DNA of 64,000 nucleotides from Actinoplanes philippinensis (GCF_900113015.1 NZ_FONV01000006.1:186001-250000), one strand, 5' to 3'. Counted from the first letter of the stretch, positions 26,727 to 36,168 are shown. The notes: generated by a model not told the origin, from the sequence alone. A program made the numbers and translations.

Positions 26727-27505
26727 ATGGTTGACTTTGGTGCGGTGGCCGGCCGGGGAGGGGTGTGCGTGGTCAACGTCGTTGTACGACGTCCCCCGCG
26801 TCGAGCTTCGATGAGCGTGGTGGCGGGGGCGGTGCTCGGTCTGCTGGCGTTCTCGGTCGACGCCGTTGACGGCACGGCCCGGCAGGTCATGATCGCTTTG
26901 GTCAGCGCAGCGGCCTCGCCTGGGGCTCAGCGGCATTGGTGGCGGGAAGCACGGCCCCGGATCGCCGCAGTGCGGTGAGGGATGCGACGGCACTGCTGGT
27001 CTCGGCCACTCTCGTCTACTACCTCTTGATTCTCGTGATCAGCCGGCGTTGGGGCGGCGGCACGCCGGCGGACGGATCATCGGCAGATTGGTACGGGCTG
27101 CGTTCGCTGGCGGTCATGACCGCGGCCTGGCTGCTGGTGTCGATGGCCGCCGGACCGCTATTGGGCGTGCTGGGCCGGCTGGCGCGCATCGCGCCGATGC
27201 CGAACGCCGCGTTGGCCGCCGGTGCCGCCTGCGGGTTGCTGTCCGGCGAGGGCTGGCTGCAGATCGTCGCAGCACCACCCTGGCGACTGTGGGCTGTCGA
27301 CGGACCGGATGCCTCCTTCGCCCGCGGAGTCCTTGTCACAGAAGTGGTCGAGATCCTCGTTCCGCTCGCCGTACTCGCGTGGTTGGTGTCGGCCCGACGC
27401 CTTCGGCACGTGTGGCCCCAGGTACTGCTCGCGATGGCGGTCACCGCGACGCTGAGCGCCGGGCTGTGGCACCTGGTCCGCATCACCGCGAACCAGCTCG
27501 GCTGA
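26727..27505 (+). pseudogene. DUF6518-like membrane protein gene broken by a frameshift
   Basis: Two overlapping frames together read like one membrane protein. Frame A (26727-26978) gives VVAGAVLGLLAFSVDAVDG and RQVMIALVSA. Frame B, entered at about 26905, gives SGLAWGSAALVAG then ALLVSATLVYYLLILVISRRW and four more hydrophobic stretches up to 27505. The join around 26904-26911 needs the loss of one base (or a gain of two). In DUF6518-type proteins the sequence NSGxAWGxAALLAG directly continues the first helix, so the two halves belong together. It may be a pseudogene, a sequencing error, or programmed frameshifting; a sequencing error is the simplest alternative. The true start is uncertain (ATG 26727 or 26811). 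Confidence 0.7.
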
Positions 27506-27719
27506 TCACCCCACCCGCCGGGCAGCACGGCGGCGTAGCGCCGGAATCTTCCGAATCGCTGGGATCTTGACGCAACCGACGTGCGACATCGACAAGCTGC
27601 TGTCGCAGGTTGGCGAACGTGTCGCCTTGGATGTGCACGCCGGGGAATGCCCGTCCGGCGAGATGAGTCACGGCGATGTTCCCACCGCTCGCTAGAACTT
27701 GCCCCTGCTCGTCGCCCAC
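27483..27719 (-). CDS. Small protein, DUF6959-like
   Basis: 78 residues, GTG start. The core GGNIAVTHLAGRAFPGVHIQ followed by GDTFANLRQQLVDVARRL resembles, from memory, the DUF6959 family (xAVVRLPGRxFPGVVxQGDS). The C-terminus is shorter than usual and low-complexity, so the gene may be truncated. The ribosome site is weak. Its 3' end overlaps the end of the convergent membrane-protein gene by 23 bases. Confidence 0.45.
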   Translation of the reverse strand: MGDEQGQVLASGGNIAVTHLAGRAFPGVHIQGDTFANLRQQLVDVARRLRQDPSDSEDSGATPPCCPAGGVISRAGSR

Positions 27720-27947
27720 TCGGCGATGATCCCACCCCGCCGAACCCAGGCGGCCAGCCGAGCTGCTTCCCGATACCGAGCGGAATGCTGAACTGCCGAA
27801 TTGAGTGCGGCCGCCCCTCTCCTTGGGATGCAGCCGTCATCCTCACACCGATGCTTCCAGCCTCGGAGCCCATTGCGATGATCAACGCATTGAACGGTCC
27901 TCCGGCAGAGGACAGAAAAATCCGCGCGGCGTGTACCGGGACGGGGT

Positions 27948-28508
27948 TCAGGGAATGGGCGGAGGGTCGGCGGACCCGGAACGGGATACCTGCTCAGCGG
28001 CCATGTCGACGGTCAAAAGGTCCGGTAGGCGAAGGTCGGCCCAGAAGGCGCCCGGGTCCGCGAGGGCGACAGTCGCGGCCAGCCACACGGTCATGGCCAT
28101 GCCATGACTCGCGATGACCAGCGGTCGTTCCTCGGCCCGAGCGGCCCAGAAGCTCACCGCTTCGGCGAATCGGGCCGCCACCCGCTCGCGGGGCTCCCAG
28201 CCGGGGTAGTCCGTGCCGGTCACATATGCACGCCGACGTGCCCGGAAATCACCCTCGTACGGCTCGTCGCGTGCCACCTCATCAAACCGGGCGTCGGTGT
28301 ACACCGAGCCGGCCGGCTCCAACGTCTGCCGCGCCTTCGGCTCACGGCTCGCGACCAGCAGCGCATCCGGCGGCAACACCCGCGCGAGCGCCCTGGCCTC
28401 GCACCGGCCCTCGCTGCTCAACTCCCACTCCGGAGCGGGAACGTCGGGACCGAATGCCGGCATCGCATGCCGCACCAGAAGCAGGTTCACTCCAGCATGA
28501 TCCGACAT
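27948..28508 (-). CDS. Histidine phosphatase (phosphoglycerate-mutase-like)
   Basis: 186 residues. LLLVRHAMPAF at residues 8-18 carries the catalytic RH motif; VIASHGMAMTVWL near residue 140 has the second catalytic His. Arg in TGTDYPGWEPRERV and Glu in the middle complete the usual set. The length is normal for small-branch enzymes. A longer start at 28544 exists but adds a Ser/Asp stretch. It is a cytosolic phosphatase or mutase; the substrate cannot be told. Confidence 0.85.
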   Translation of the reverse strand: MSDHAGVNLLLVRHAMPAFGPDVPAPEWELSSEGRCEARALARVLPPDALLVASREPKARQTLEPAGSVYTDARFDEVARDEPYEGDFRARRRAYVTGTDYPGWEPRERVAARFAEAVSFWAARAEERPLVIASHGMAMTVWLAATVALADPGAFWADLRLPDLLTVDMAAEQVSRSGSADPPPIP

Positions 28509-28650
28509 GCTGAACACATCACCGTCATCGCTACCTTCGCGCATAAAATTCGCGCAGACCAGGCCAAGATCAACTGACTCACATGCTGCCTGGGCGGACA
28601 CATGCCGGAGAGGCGGGTACGACGAAAAAGTCGCCGGCTCGGCATCGTGG

Positions 28651-29322
28651 TCACCGGGCTCGGGCTTGTTCCTCTGCTTGCTTGAGCCATCCGCGGTACC
28701 AGGTTGCGAAACCCGTCGGGCTGCCGTCGGGCTCGCGCAGAGGGCGGAGTCCGCCGTCGCCGGCGGTGTCATCCGCCCACATCTGCCCACGCGCCGGCCC
28801 GCTGATCACGAGCGCCTCACGGTAGGCGCAACCGAGGTGGCACAGGTAGAGCAACCCGATGTAGTGCTCGGGCGCGCAGACCACGGCGTCGTGCCGCTCC
28901 CAATAGGCGTCCTCGGCGGCGTTGAACTGCTCTTCGGATTCGAAGTCGTCCTCGTCCGGTGGTTCGGGCAGGCCCTCCGCCGGGTTGAACGCCTCGGTGT
29001 GCGGAAACGGCCGGCTCAACGTACCCATGTCGGTCATGTCCGCGCCGTCTCCCTCCCAGCGCCAACGGCCTTCGACGCGGCGCAGCGGGAACAGTCCGTA
29101 TGCGGGCCCGGCGCCGCCACGGCTGACCTGCAGGAGAAATGTCCGGTACTCGGCGGGCAGCTCGACACCCAGCTGCGACTCCAATTCGGCCAGCTCGTTC
29201 TCGGTGATCGGAGGTTCCCGTCGCCATTGATGGTCGTTGGCTCCGAAAAGCGTTCCCGCATGGGATTGGGTGGACAGTGAGGCCAGGCGATCGGGCACGT
29301 CCGACCAGTCCGAGATGATCAC
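28651..29322 (-). CDS. SMI1/KNR4 (SUKH) family protein
   Basis: 223 residues, GTG start exactly six bases after TATGGT (leaderless). The SUKH signature is present: ITENELAELESQLGVELPAEY near residues 39-59, then FLLQVSRGGAGPAYGLFPL. The middle part (PDEDDFESEEQFNAAEDAYW) is very acidic and the end aromatic. SUKH proteins are often immunity partners of toxins; no toxin gene is seen next to it, so it may be an orphan immunity or cell-wall regulator. Confidence 0.85.
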   Translation of the reverse strand: MIISDWSDVPDRLASLSTQSHAGTLFGANDHQWRREPPITENELAELESQLGVELPAEYRTFLLQVSRGGAGPAYGLFPLRRVEGRWRWEGDGADMTDMGTLSRPFPHTEAFNPAEGLPEPPDEDDFESEEQFNAAEDAYWERHDAVVCAPEHYIGLLYLCHLGCAYREALVISGPARGQMWADDTAGDGGLRPLREPDGSPTGFATWYRGWLKQAEEQARAR

Positions 29323-29328
29323 CGCGAC

Positions 29329-29334
29329 ACCATA
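29329..29334 (-). promoter_or_regulatory. -10 hexamer TATGGT, leaderless SUKH gene
   Basis: On the minus strand TATGGT lies six bases before the GTG at 29322. Confidence 0.5.
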
Positions 29335-29492
29335 GACCTCAAGACGGACCTCTCGGCCGGAGGTGCATCAACCACTCGCGCGTGCAGTCATGAACGCCGG
29401 TTGAGAGGCGTGACCGCCGAGGCCGCGAGCCGTGCGTCTGGCAACCAGCAGCGCTCGGGCGGCGAGCGAGTCCGGCCGGGAGCCGGTAGCCG

Positions 29493-29498
29493 TAGGGT
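29493..29498 (+). promoter_or_regulatory. -10 hexamer TAGGGT, leaderless PIG-L gene
   Basis: TAGGGT ends six bases before ATG 29505. Confidence 0.55.
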
Positions 29499-29504
29499 GT
29501 CGGC

Positions 29505-30338
29505 ATGGTTGATCGATCCCTCACCTTGATGGCGGTACACGCCCATCCCGACGACGAAGCTTCGAGCACCGGCGGGGTCCTCGCCCGCTGTGCCGCGGAG
29601 GGGATCACGACAGTGCTCGTGACGTGCACCGACGGGCGTTGCGGGGACGGTCCGGGCGGCATCAAGCCGGGTGCGCCGGGGCACGATCCGGTGGCGGTCG
29701 CCGCGATGCGCCGCGAGGAGCTCGAGGCGAGCTGTGCCGCGCTCAAGGTCACGCACCTCGAACTTCTCGGCTACGCCGACTCCGGGATGATGGGGTGGCC
29801 GAGCAACGACGCACCCGGCTCGTTCTGGGGCGTGCCGGTCGCCGAGGCGGCAGACCGGCTCGCCGGCCTCATCCGGCGGTACCGACCCGACGTCGTCGTC
29901 ACCTACGACGAGAACGGCTTCTACGGCCATCCCGACCACATCCAGGCGCACCGCGTCACCATGGCCGCGGTCGCGCTGACCGACGTGCCGGCCAAGGTGT
30001 ACTGGACCACCGCGCCGCACTCGGGGATGGCCGCGCTCGGCGAGGCGCTGCGCGAACTGGGGGTCGACTGGGCGGAGACCGAGATGACCGAGGACGCCCC
30101 ACCCCCGCAGATCGGCTTGCCGGATGCGGAGATCACCACCTGGGTGGACACGCGGGCGTTCGGCGCCCAGAAGTACGACGCGCTTGCGGCGCACGCCAGT
30201 CAGAGCGAGAACATCGCATTCCTGCGCATGGGCAAGGAGCGCTTCACCGACCTGATGGGGGTCGAGACATTCGTGCGGGTACGGGACACCACCGGCGCGC
30301 CGCTACCCGAGGACGATCTGTTCGCTGGACTGCGCTGA
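29505..30338 (+). CDS. PIG-L family deacetylase (MshB/Mca-like)
   Basis: 277 residues. AHPDDE at residues 13-18 and YGHPDHIQAH near 140-149 are the zinc-binding motifs of LmbE/PIG-L deacetylases. MshB and the mycothiol conjugate amidase Mca belong here, and the length suits Mca/MshB-like enzymes. Actinobacteria have several paralogues, so the substrate (a mycothiol conjugate or another GlcNAc compound) cannot be fixed. Cytosolic. The leaderless start is supported by TAGGGT. It is convergent with the GNAT gene. Confidence 0.9.
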   Translation: MVDRSLTLMAVHAHPDDEASSTGGVLARCAAEGITTVLVTCTDGRCGDGPGGIKPGAPGHDPVAVAAMRREELEASCAALKVTHLELLGYADSGMMGWPSNDAPGSFWGVPVAEAADRLAGLIRRYRPDVVVTYDENGFYGHPDHIQAHRVTMAAVALTDVPAKVYWTTAPHSGMAALGEALRELGVDWAETEMTEDAPPPQIGLPDAEITTWVDTRAFGAQKYDALAAHASQSENIAFLRMGKERFTDLMGVETFVRVRDTTGAPLPEDDLFAGLR

Positions 30339-30385
30339 GCGGTCCGACCGCCGGGAGGACCCCGGCCCGCTAGGGTGCGGCGTTC

Positions 30386-31174
30386 TCAGTCTGGCGGGGT
30401 CCAGTCGTAATGCGTTGATGTGGTGATCCTGTGGAAGCCGCAGCGCTGCAGGATCGGGGCGCTCGCCGGGGAGGCGTCGACGTGCAGCAGGGGGTAACCG
30501 CGGGTCACGGCTTCCCGGGCCCGGGCGGCGATCATCGCGCGATACAGGCCGCGGCCCCGCCAGGCGGGCAGGGTGGCGCCGCCGAGGAGGGCCGCGAAGT
30601 CGATGCCGGGGTCGAAGACGGCGATCGCGGCGCAGACGACCCGATCGTCGGCTTCGGCGACCAGGATGCTGATGTGGCCGGGATCCGCCGCCACCCGCGC
30701 GCCCAGGTCGCCGGCGACCCAGGAGCAGTCGACGCCGAAGACCGCGGTCTGCAGGTCGGCGATGCGGCGCAGATCCTCGGGCTCGCGGACCTGCCGCAGC
30801 GCCACCCCGGCGGGCAGGGCCGGGTCGGCGGCCACCTCGCGGGCGACACCGATCAGGACCGTCGACGGCTGCTGGGGTACGAACCCGGCCGCGACCAGGC
30901 GTTGCGGGAGTTCGGCAGGCAGGTCGTGGGCGCGGACCTTCCACTCGACGCCCTCACCGCGCGCCTCGAAGTAGTCGCGCTGGCGACGGATCAGCGTGTC
31001 CAGGGCCACGCCGGTGACGCCGATGTCGCGGGGCGCCCGGATCCGGCCCACGTGGCCGCCGACGATGCGCAGGACCGGGCCGTCGTGCTCGTACGCCATG
31101 CCGGACGGGACGGGGCCGGACGGCAGGCGCATCTGTGCGTCGTAGGCGGCCAGGAACGCGGCGATGTCTGCCAT
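30386..31174 (-). CDS. GNAT family N-acetyltransferase
   Basis: 262 residues. The N-terminal half (about 1-120) is a divergent GNAT-like module. The C-terminal half carries the acetyl-CoA loop LPAWRGRGLYRAMIAARAR near residues 200-218 and the end strand PILQRCGFHRITTSTHYDW. Two-domain GNATs of this shape are common in actinobacteria; the acceptor is unknown. The start at 31174 lies seven bases after CACGAT, consistent with a leaderless transcript; an in-frame ATG also lies 9 bases upstream. Confidence 0.85.
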   Translation of the reverse strand: MADIAAFLAAYDAQMRLPSGPVPSGMAYEHDGPVLRIVGGHVGRIRAPRDIGVTGVALDTLIRRQRDYFEARGEGVEWKVRAHDLPAELPQRLVAAGFVPQQPSTVLIGVAREVAADPALPAGVALRQVREPEDLRRIADLQTAVFGVDCSWVAGDLGARVAADPGHISILVAEADDRVVCAAIAVFDPGIDFAALLGGATLPAWRGRGLYRAMIAARAREAVTRGYPLLHVDASPASAPILQRCGFHRITTSTHYDWTPPD

Positions 31175-31275
31175 GGGGCACATCGTGCCCGGTGCGGGCA
31201 ACGAGCCCGATTCGGTGGCCTGCCCGGGACGGTCGCCACGCTCAGCGGGCCCGCAGACCTGACGATGGGTACTGG

Positions 31276-33900
31276 GTGACGGCAACGAACGCGGTGGCGG
31301 CGCGGTTGCGCTCCGCGGGGGCGTTGACCGTCGCGGTCATCGTAGTGACTGTTCTGATCGCCGGGGCGACGTTCGCGGCGATGACCCGTGGTGACGACGA
31401 CACGGCGGGACGGCTGCTGCAGCGGCGGACCAGTCAGGTCACGGCGGCGGTGCAGGCCGAGGTCAAACGGTATGTCGACGCGGTGACCACGGTGGCCGCC
31501 GCGACCGGCGCGCACGATGTGCTGACCGAGGCGAAGTTCCAGCAGCTGAGCGCCCCGCTCGCGGAGATGCGGCTGTCCGGGGCGACCGCCGTCTCCTATC
31601 TGTTGCCGGTCGCCGACGATCAGATCGCCGCGGCACAGGCGCTGTGGCGGTCACGGGGTGCCGTCGGTCTGCGGTTGCAGCCGGTCGGGTCGGGTGAGCA
31701 CATCTTCGCGATGATGGTGCGTTCGCTGGACCAGGCGCCGGCGACCCGTACCGGCGTGGACGCCACCCAGTCGCAGCCGCTGCTGGACACGCTGCGCACC
31801 GCACACGACACCGGGCAGCCGGCGGTCTCCGAGCCGTACCGGCTGGTGGTCGATCAGTCGGTGCCCGCGCCGCTGCGACAGTTGTCGTTCACCATGGCGG
31901 CGCCGGTGCTCGGGCTGCCGGGGCGGTCCGGGGAACGCGAGTTCCGCGGGTGGGTGGTGATGGGCCTGCGCAGCGAGGACTTCCTCGGCACCGTGCTGCC
32001 GAACCTGAGCGACGGGCTGCGCGGGGTCAGCCTGCTCACCGCGGCCGAGGAGCGTGTGCCGAACGTCGCGTCCCACCCGCGCGGCGGCGCCGGGGATCCG
32101 GGCATGACCCGGTTCGGCACCGTACAGGTCGCCGACCGGACCTGGTATCTGCGGATCGACGCGTCCCGGCGGGACCTGATCGGGTCCACCGCGCTGCCCC
32201 GGGTCGTGGCGGTGGCCGTACTCGCGCTCGGGTTCGTCCTTGCCGCTCTGGTGCATGTGCTGGCGACCGGTCAGGCCCGGGCCCGGCGCGCGGTCCTGCA
32301 GGCGACAGCTGATCTGGCGGCGGCCGAGACCCGCGCCCGGGAGCAGGCGTTCCTGTTGACCACGATCCTCGACGCGATGAGCGACGGCGTCGGTGTGGTC
32401 GATGACAGCGGTGACTTCCTGCTGCACAATCCGGCGGCCCGGAGCATGCTGGGGATCGCCGAGGACCGCAACGGCGCGGAGAACTGGCAGGCGCACTACG
32501 GCATGTTCCTGCCCGACGGCAGCGGCCCGTTCCCCACCGAGCGGTTGCCGCTGGTCCGGGCGCTGGCCGGGGAGCAGTGCGATCTCGTCGACATGCTGAT
32601 CCGCAACGACACCCATCCGGACGGCATCATGATCAGCGTGTCCGCCCGGCCGATCCGGTTGCGGGGTGGGCTGGCCGCGGCGGTCGCGGTGTTCCACGAC
32701 GTGACGGCCCGGCGGGCGGACACCGCGGCGATCGAGGCCGCCCGCGACGAGCTGGCCGCCCAGAAGGACTACCTGACGCAGGTCCTGGACGCGCTGCAGA
32801 TCACCGTGATCACCTGTGACACCGGGGGCATGCTGGTGCACACCAACGCCACCGGTGGCGCGCGGGTCGGGCAGCCCAGCCTCAGCGGCCGGCACATCAA
32901 CGAGGTCAGCGTGGGGATCACGGTCACCGATCTGGAGGGGCACGTGATCGAGCCCGACGACATGCCGGTGCCGCGGGTGTTGCGGGGCGCGGACGACGTA
33001 CGCCTGGAGGCCATGATCCGGTTTGCGACCGGCAAGACCCGGGCCGTGGTGCTGAACGCGCAGCCGCTGCTGGACCGTACCGGCGCGCGCATCGGCGCGG
33101 TCGGCTCCTCCTACGACATCACCGCTCTGCGCGAGCGTGAGGCCGATCTGGCCGCGTTCGCCGGTGTCGCCGCGCACGACCTGCGGGCGCCGCTGATGGT
33201 CGTCGCCGGCTACGCCGACCTGCTCCAGCAGGATCTCGCCGACGGTGTCGCGCCGGAGTCGATGCTGCCGACCATGGCCCGGATCCGGGTGGGGGTGCAC
33301 CGGATGCAGCAGCTCATCGACGACCTGCTCGCCTACGCCACCGCCCGCGACGCGCGGATCAACCTGCAGCCGGTCGACCTGCAGGCGGTGGTGGCCGACA
33401 TCATCGCCGAGCGGACCACCCATCTGCGGATCGCCGGGCGTGGTTCGGCGCCGCCGCCGCGGTTCCGGGTCGGCCCGCTGCCGGTCGTCGCCGCGGACGC
33501 CAGCATGATCCGGCAGGTGTTCGACAACCTGATCGGCAACGCCCTGAAGTACACGCGGGCGGGTGAGGCGGCCCGGGTCGACATCGACGCGCATCACCCC
33601 GGCGGCGATCCGGCGGCGGTCTGCGTCACCATCGCCGACCGCGGCATCGGCATCCCCGCCGAGGAGCAGCCCCACGTCTTCGACCAGTTCCACCGCGTCG
33701 CGGCACACACCAAGGCCTACACGGGTACGGGGCTGGGGCTGGCGATCTGCAAGCGGGTGCTGGAACGGCACGAGGGCACCATCCGGGCCGCCGACAATCC
33801 GGGCGGCGGCACCCGCATGATCATCACCTTGCCGTACGCCGGCCTGCCGTTGCCCGACGCCGCCGACACCGGCCGGCCCGCCGCCCTGCCGCTGAGCTGA
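31276..33900 (+). CDS. Membrane sensor histidine kinase: CHASE, two PAS, HisKA, HATPase
   Basis: 874 residues, GTG start. TM1 at about 15-36, an extracellular CHASE-like domain at about 55-300, TM2 at about 308-330, PAS domains at about 350-480 and 490-620. The HisKA phospho-acceptor is His634 (GVAAHDLRAPL). ATPase motifs: N box (DNLIGNALKYT, near 748), DRGIGIP and GTGLGLAICK. All residues for an active kinase are present. No response regulator gene lies beside it, so it is an orphan kinase in this window. CHASE domains bind small extracellular ligands. Confidence 0.93.
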   Translation: MTATNAVAARLRSAGALTVAVIVVTVLIAGATFAAMTRGDDDTAGRLLQRRTSQVTAAVQAEVKRYVDAVTTVAAATGAHDVLTEAKFQQLSAPLAEMRLSGATAVSYLLPVADDQIAAAQALWRSRGAVGLRLQPVGSGEHIFAMMVRSLDQAPATRTGVDATQSQPLLDTLRTAHDTGQPAVSEPYRLVVDQSVPAPLRQLSFTMAAPVLGLPGRSGEREFRGWVVMGLRSEDFLGTVLPNLSDGLRGVSLLTAAEERVPNVASHPRGGAGDPGMTRFGTVQVADRTWYLRIDASRRDLIGSTALPRVVAVAVLALGFVLAALVHVLATGQARARRAVLQATADLAAAETRAREQAFLLTTILDAMSDGVGVVDDSGDFLLHNPAARSMLGIAEDRNGAENWQAHYGMFLPDGSGPFPTERLPLVRALAGEQCDLVDMLIRNDTHPDGIMISVSARPIRLRGGLAAAVAVFHDVTARRADTAAIEAARDELAAQKDYLTQVLDALQITVITCDTGGMLVHTNATGGARVGQPSLSGRHINEVSVGITVTDLEGHVIEPDDMPVPRVLRGADDVRLEAMIRFATGKTRAVVLNAQPLLDRTGARIGAVGSSYDITALREREADLAAFAGVAAHDLRAPLMVVAGYADLLQQDLADGVAPESMLPTMARIRVGVHRMQQLIDDLLAYATARDARINLQPVDLQAVVADIIAERTTHLRIAGRGSAPPPRFRVGPLPVVAADASMIRQVFDNLIGNALKYTRAGEAARVDIDAHHPGGDPAAVCVTIADRGIGIPAEEQPHVFDQFHRVAAHTKAYTGTGLGLAICKRVLERHEGTIRAADNPGGGTRMIITLPYAGLPLPDAADTGRPAALPLS

Positions 33901-33911
33901 ACGCGATCGTG

Positions 33912-33941
33912 AGCGCCTCCCGCGACGTGGCGGGAGGCGCT
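33912..33941. terminator. Hairpin terminator after the kinase gene
   Basis: AGCGCCTCCCGC and GCGGGAGGCGCT form a perfect 12-bp stem with a 6-base loop, 12 bases after the kinase stop. There is no T tract, which is usual in GC-rich actinobacteria. Confidence 0.75.
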
Positions 33942-33944
33942 GTG

Positions 33945-34214
33945 CCGGCAGAGCGGACCTGGAACGCGAGACCCCGCGGGTTCCGCGCGCAGGGCCAGCA
34001 CCACGCTTCGGCTCTCGACTGCGGCGCAGGCGGTGTTCGCGACGGCTGACAGCGCCGGCCCGCCGATCCCCGGCAGCCCGGTGGCCTGGGCCGCAGTGGC
34101 GCCGTCGAAGTTGAGCGGGAGCGGCCGGCCGTCGGTCGGGTCACCGACCAGCACGTGCCGCCGTGCCCTGTCGACGACCAGCCGGTCGATCGAGTTGAAC
34201 CCCGCTACGCCCAC
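33945..34214 (-). pseudogene. Remnant of a YncE-like beta-propeller gene
   Basis: Minus-strand translation gives IDRLVVDRARRHVLVGDP, then NFDGATAAQATGLPGIGGPA and SVVLALRAEPAG. This is the strand order of YncE-type surface propellers (LVVDxxRxRVFVSDP, xGxVxGLPGVxGLALS). No start codon context, signal peptide or further blades are present, and the frame decays after about 90 codons. It appears to be the left-over end of a longer gene. Confidence 0.45.
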
Positions 34215-35038
34215 GTCTCCACGCCGAGGACCCGCAGCAGCTCCAGGCGCTCGCGGGTCTCGGTGTCGGCCGGGGTGAGCACCAGCAGCTTCTGCCCGAG
34301 ATCCGGGGTGAGCAGCGTCTCGCAGTCCATGGTCAGGCGGCCGACCCGCGGATGCTGGAACGTCTTGCGGTCGGCGCGGCGCACCGCGACCTCGTGCTCG
34401 GCCCAGAGCCGCCGGAACTCCGGGCTCGCCGCCAGCAGCCGCTCGATCAGGCCGGTCACCTCCGGGTCGCCGGCCCGGCGGCCGGCGACCGCGCGCAGGT
34501 CGGCGACGTGCTGCCGGGCGTGCCGGTCCTGGTCCTCGGGGACGGCTACGTCACGGGCGCCGGGCTCGGTGAACCAGCGGTAGATCAGGTAGCGGCGGTC
34601 GCCGGCGAACCCGGTGTGGTCGCCGCTGAGCAGCACCGACGCCCGGTTCTGGGCGAGCACCTCACCGAGATCGGAGATGACCATGGCGCTGGTGTCGCCG
34701 AGCAGGTCGAGCATTCGGATCAGGCCGGCCCGGGCCAGCACGGCCGGGCCGGCGACCGGCGGCGGCTGGTGGCCGGCCAGCCGGAACAGGTGGGCGCGTT
34801 CGTCGTCGGACAGCCGCAGCGCCCGGGCCAGGGCGGCCAGCAGCTGGGTCGACGGCTGGCTGCTGCGGCCCTGCTCCAGCCGGACCACGTAGTCGACGGA
34901 CATGCCGGCGAGCATGGCCACCTCTTCCCGGCGCAGCCCCGCGGTCCGGCGGCGGGGCCCGTCGGCCAGGCCGGCCTCGGCGGGGCGGATCGCGGCCCGC
35001 CGCCGGCGCAGGAAGTCGGCCAGTTCGTCACGTCGCAT
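34205..35038 (-). CDS. XRE-type regulator with MmyB-like ligand domain
   Basis: 277 residues. HTH at about residues 30-75 (TAGLRREEVAMLAGMSVDYVVRLEQGR). The rest matches the MmyB-like region, including VISDLGEVLAQNRAS and DPEVTGLIERLLAASPEF. Such regulators usually sit divergent to an oxidoreductase gene that they control; here the aldo-keto reductase starts 102 bases away. ATG preceded by GGAGGC and by CAGCAT. Confidence 0.92.
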   Translation of the reverse strand: MRRDELADFLRRRRAAIRPAEAGLADGPRRRTAGLRREEVAMLAGMSVDYVVRLEQGRSSQPSTQLLAALARALRLSDDERAHLFRLAGHQPPPVAGPAVLARAGLIRMLDLLGDTSAMVISDLGEVLAQNRASVLLSGDHTGFAGDRRYLIYRWFTEPGARDVAVPEDQDRHARQHVADLRAVAGRRAGDPEVTGLIERLLAASPEFRRLWAEHEVAVRRADRKTFQHPRVGRLTMDCETLLTPDLGQKLLVLTPADTETRERLELLRVLGVETWA

Positions 35039-35140
35039 GCCTCCATGCTGCCCCGCCGGCGGCCCGCCAGACAGGGAGCGCCACTCCCACGATGAACGCT
35101 CCTCTCCCCCGCCGGCCGCCGCCGGCGCACTCTCGGTGGC

Positions 35141-36136
35141 ATGCAGAAACGAACTCTTGGCAGCACCGGGCCCGTGGTCTCCGCACTGGGGCTGGGCGCG
35201 ATGGGCATGACCGGCGGGGCGTACGGGGCGGCCGACCGGGCGGAGAGCATCGCCACCGTGCACGCCGCCCTCGACGCCGGTGTCACGCTGATCGACACCA
35301 GCGACCACTACGGGACCGGGCACAACGAGATGCTGCTGGCCGAGGCGCTGCGCGGCCGGCGCCGTGACGACTATCAGCTGAGCGTGAAGTTCGGGGCGCT
35401 GGTCTCCCCGGACGGCGCGTTCCTCGGGCAGGACAACCGGCCGGTCGCGGTGAAGAGCCGGCTGGCGCAGTCGCTGACCCGGCTCGGTGTCGACCACATC
35501 GACGTGTACCGGCCGGCGCGGCTGGATCCGGCGGTGCCGGTCGAGGACACGATCGGGGCGATCAAGGAGATGGTCGAGGCCGGGTACGTGCGGCACATCG
35601 GCCTGTCCGAGGTCGGCGCCGACACGATCCGCCGGGCCCACGCCGTGCACCCGATCGCCGACCTGCAGATCGAGTACTCACTGATCTCCCGCGCGGTGGA
35701 GGCCGAGGTGCTGCCGGCGCTGCGGGAACTGGGCATCGGGATGACCGCGTACGGGGTGCTGAGCCGGGGCCTGATCTCCGGGCACTGGGATCCGGCGGCG
35801 GTGCGTCCGGGCGACCACCGGGCGATGATGCCGCGGTTCTCCGGTGACAACGCCGCCCACAACCTGGCCCTGGTCGAGGCACTGCGGCGGGTCGCGGCGA
35901 CGAAGGGCTGCACGGTGGCGCAGCTGGCCATCGCCTGGGTGGCCGCGCAGGATCCCGGCATCGTCACGGTGGTCGGAGCCCGTACCCGCAAGCGTCTGTC
36001 GGAAGCCCTGCCCGCGCTGGACCTGGAGCTGACCGCGAGTGATCTCGCCGTGATCGAGCAGGCCGTCCCGGCCGGCTCGGCCCGCGGCGACCGGTACCCG
36101 GCGGCCATGATGGCGTCCGTCGGCGTCGGCAACTGA
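35141..36136 (+). CDS. Aldo/keto reductase
   Basis: 331 residues, TIM barrel of the AKR superfamily. Asp52 and Tyr57 (LIDTSDHYGTG) and Lys83 (SVKFG) are in place. The fourth member of the catalytic tetrad, His in YYQHRxDP, is replaced: the segment reads VYRPARLDP, with Ala126 at that site. A known subgroup shows the same change. NADPH-binding end segment VVGARTRKRLSEALPALDL present. Probably controlled by the divergent XRE/MmyB regulator. Confidence 0.9.
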   Translation: MQKRTLGSTGPVVSALGLGAMGMTGGAYGAADRAESIATVHAALDAGVTLIDTSDHYGTGHNEMLLAEALRGRRRDDYQLSVKFGALVSPDGAFLGQDNRPVAVKSRLAQSLTRLGVDHIDVYRPARLDPAVPVEDTIGAIKEMVEAGYVRHIGLSEVGADTIRRAHAVHPIADLQIEYSLISRAVEAEVLPALRELGIGMTAYGVLSRGLISGHWDPAAVRPGDHRAMMPRFSGDNAAHNLALVEALRRVAATKGCTVAQLAIAWVAAQDPGIVTVVGARTRKRLSEALPALDLELTASDLAVIEQAVPAGSARGDRYPAAMMASVGVGN

Positions 36137-36168
36137 TCGCGCCCGATACTCACCGTTCGGGTCGGGGT

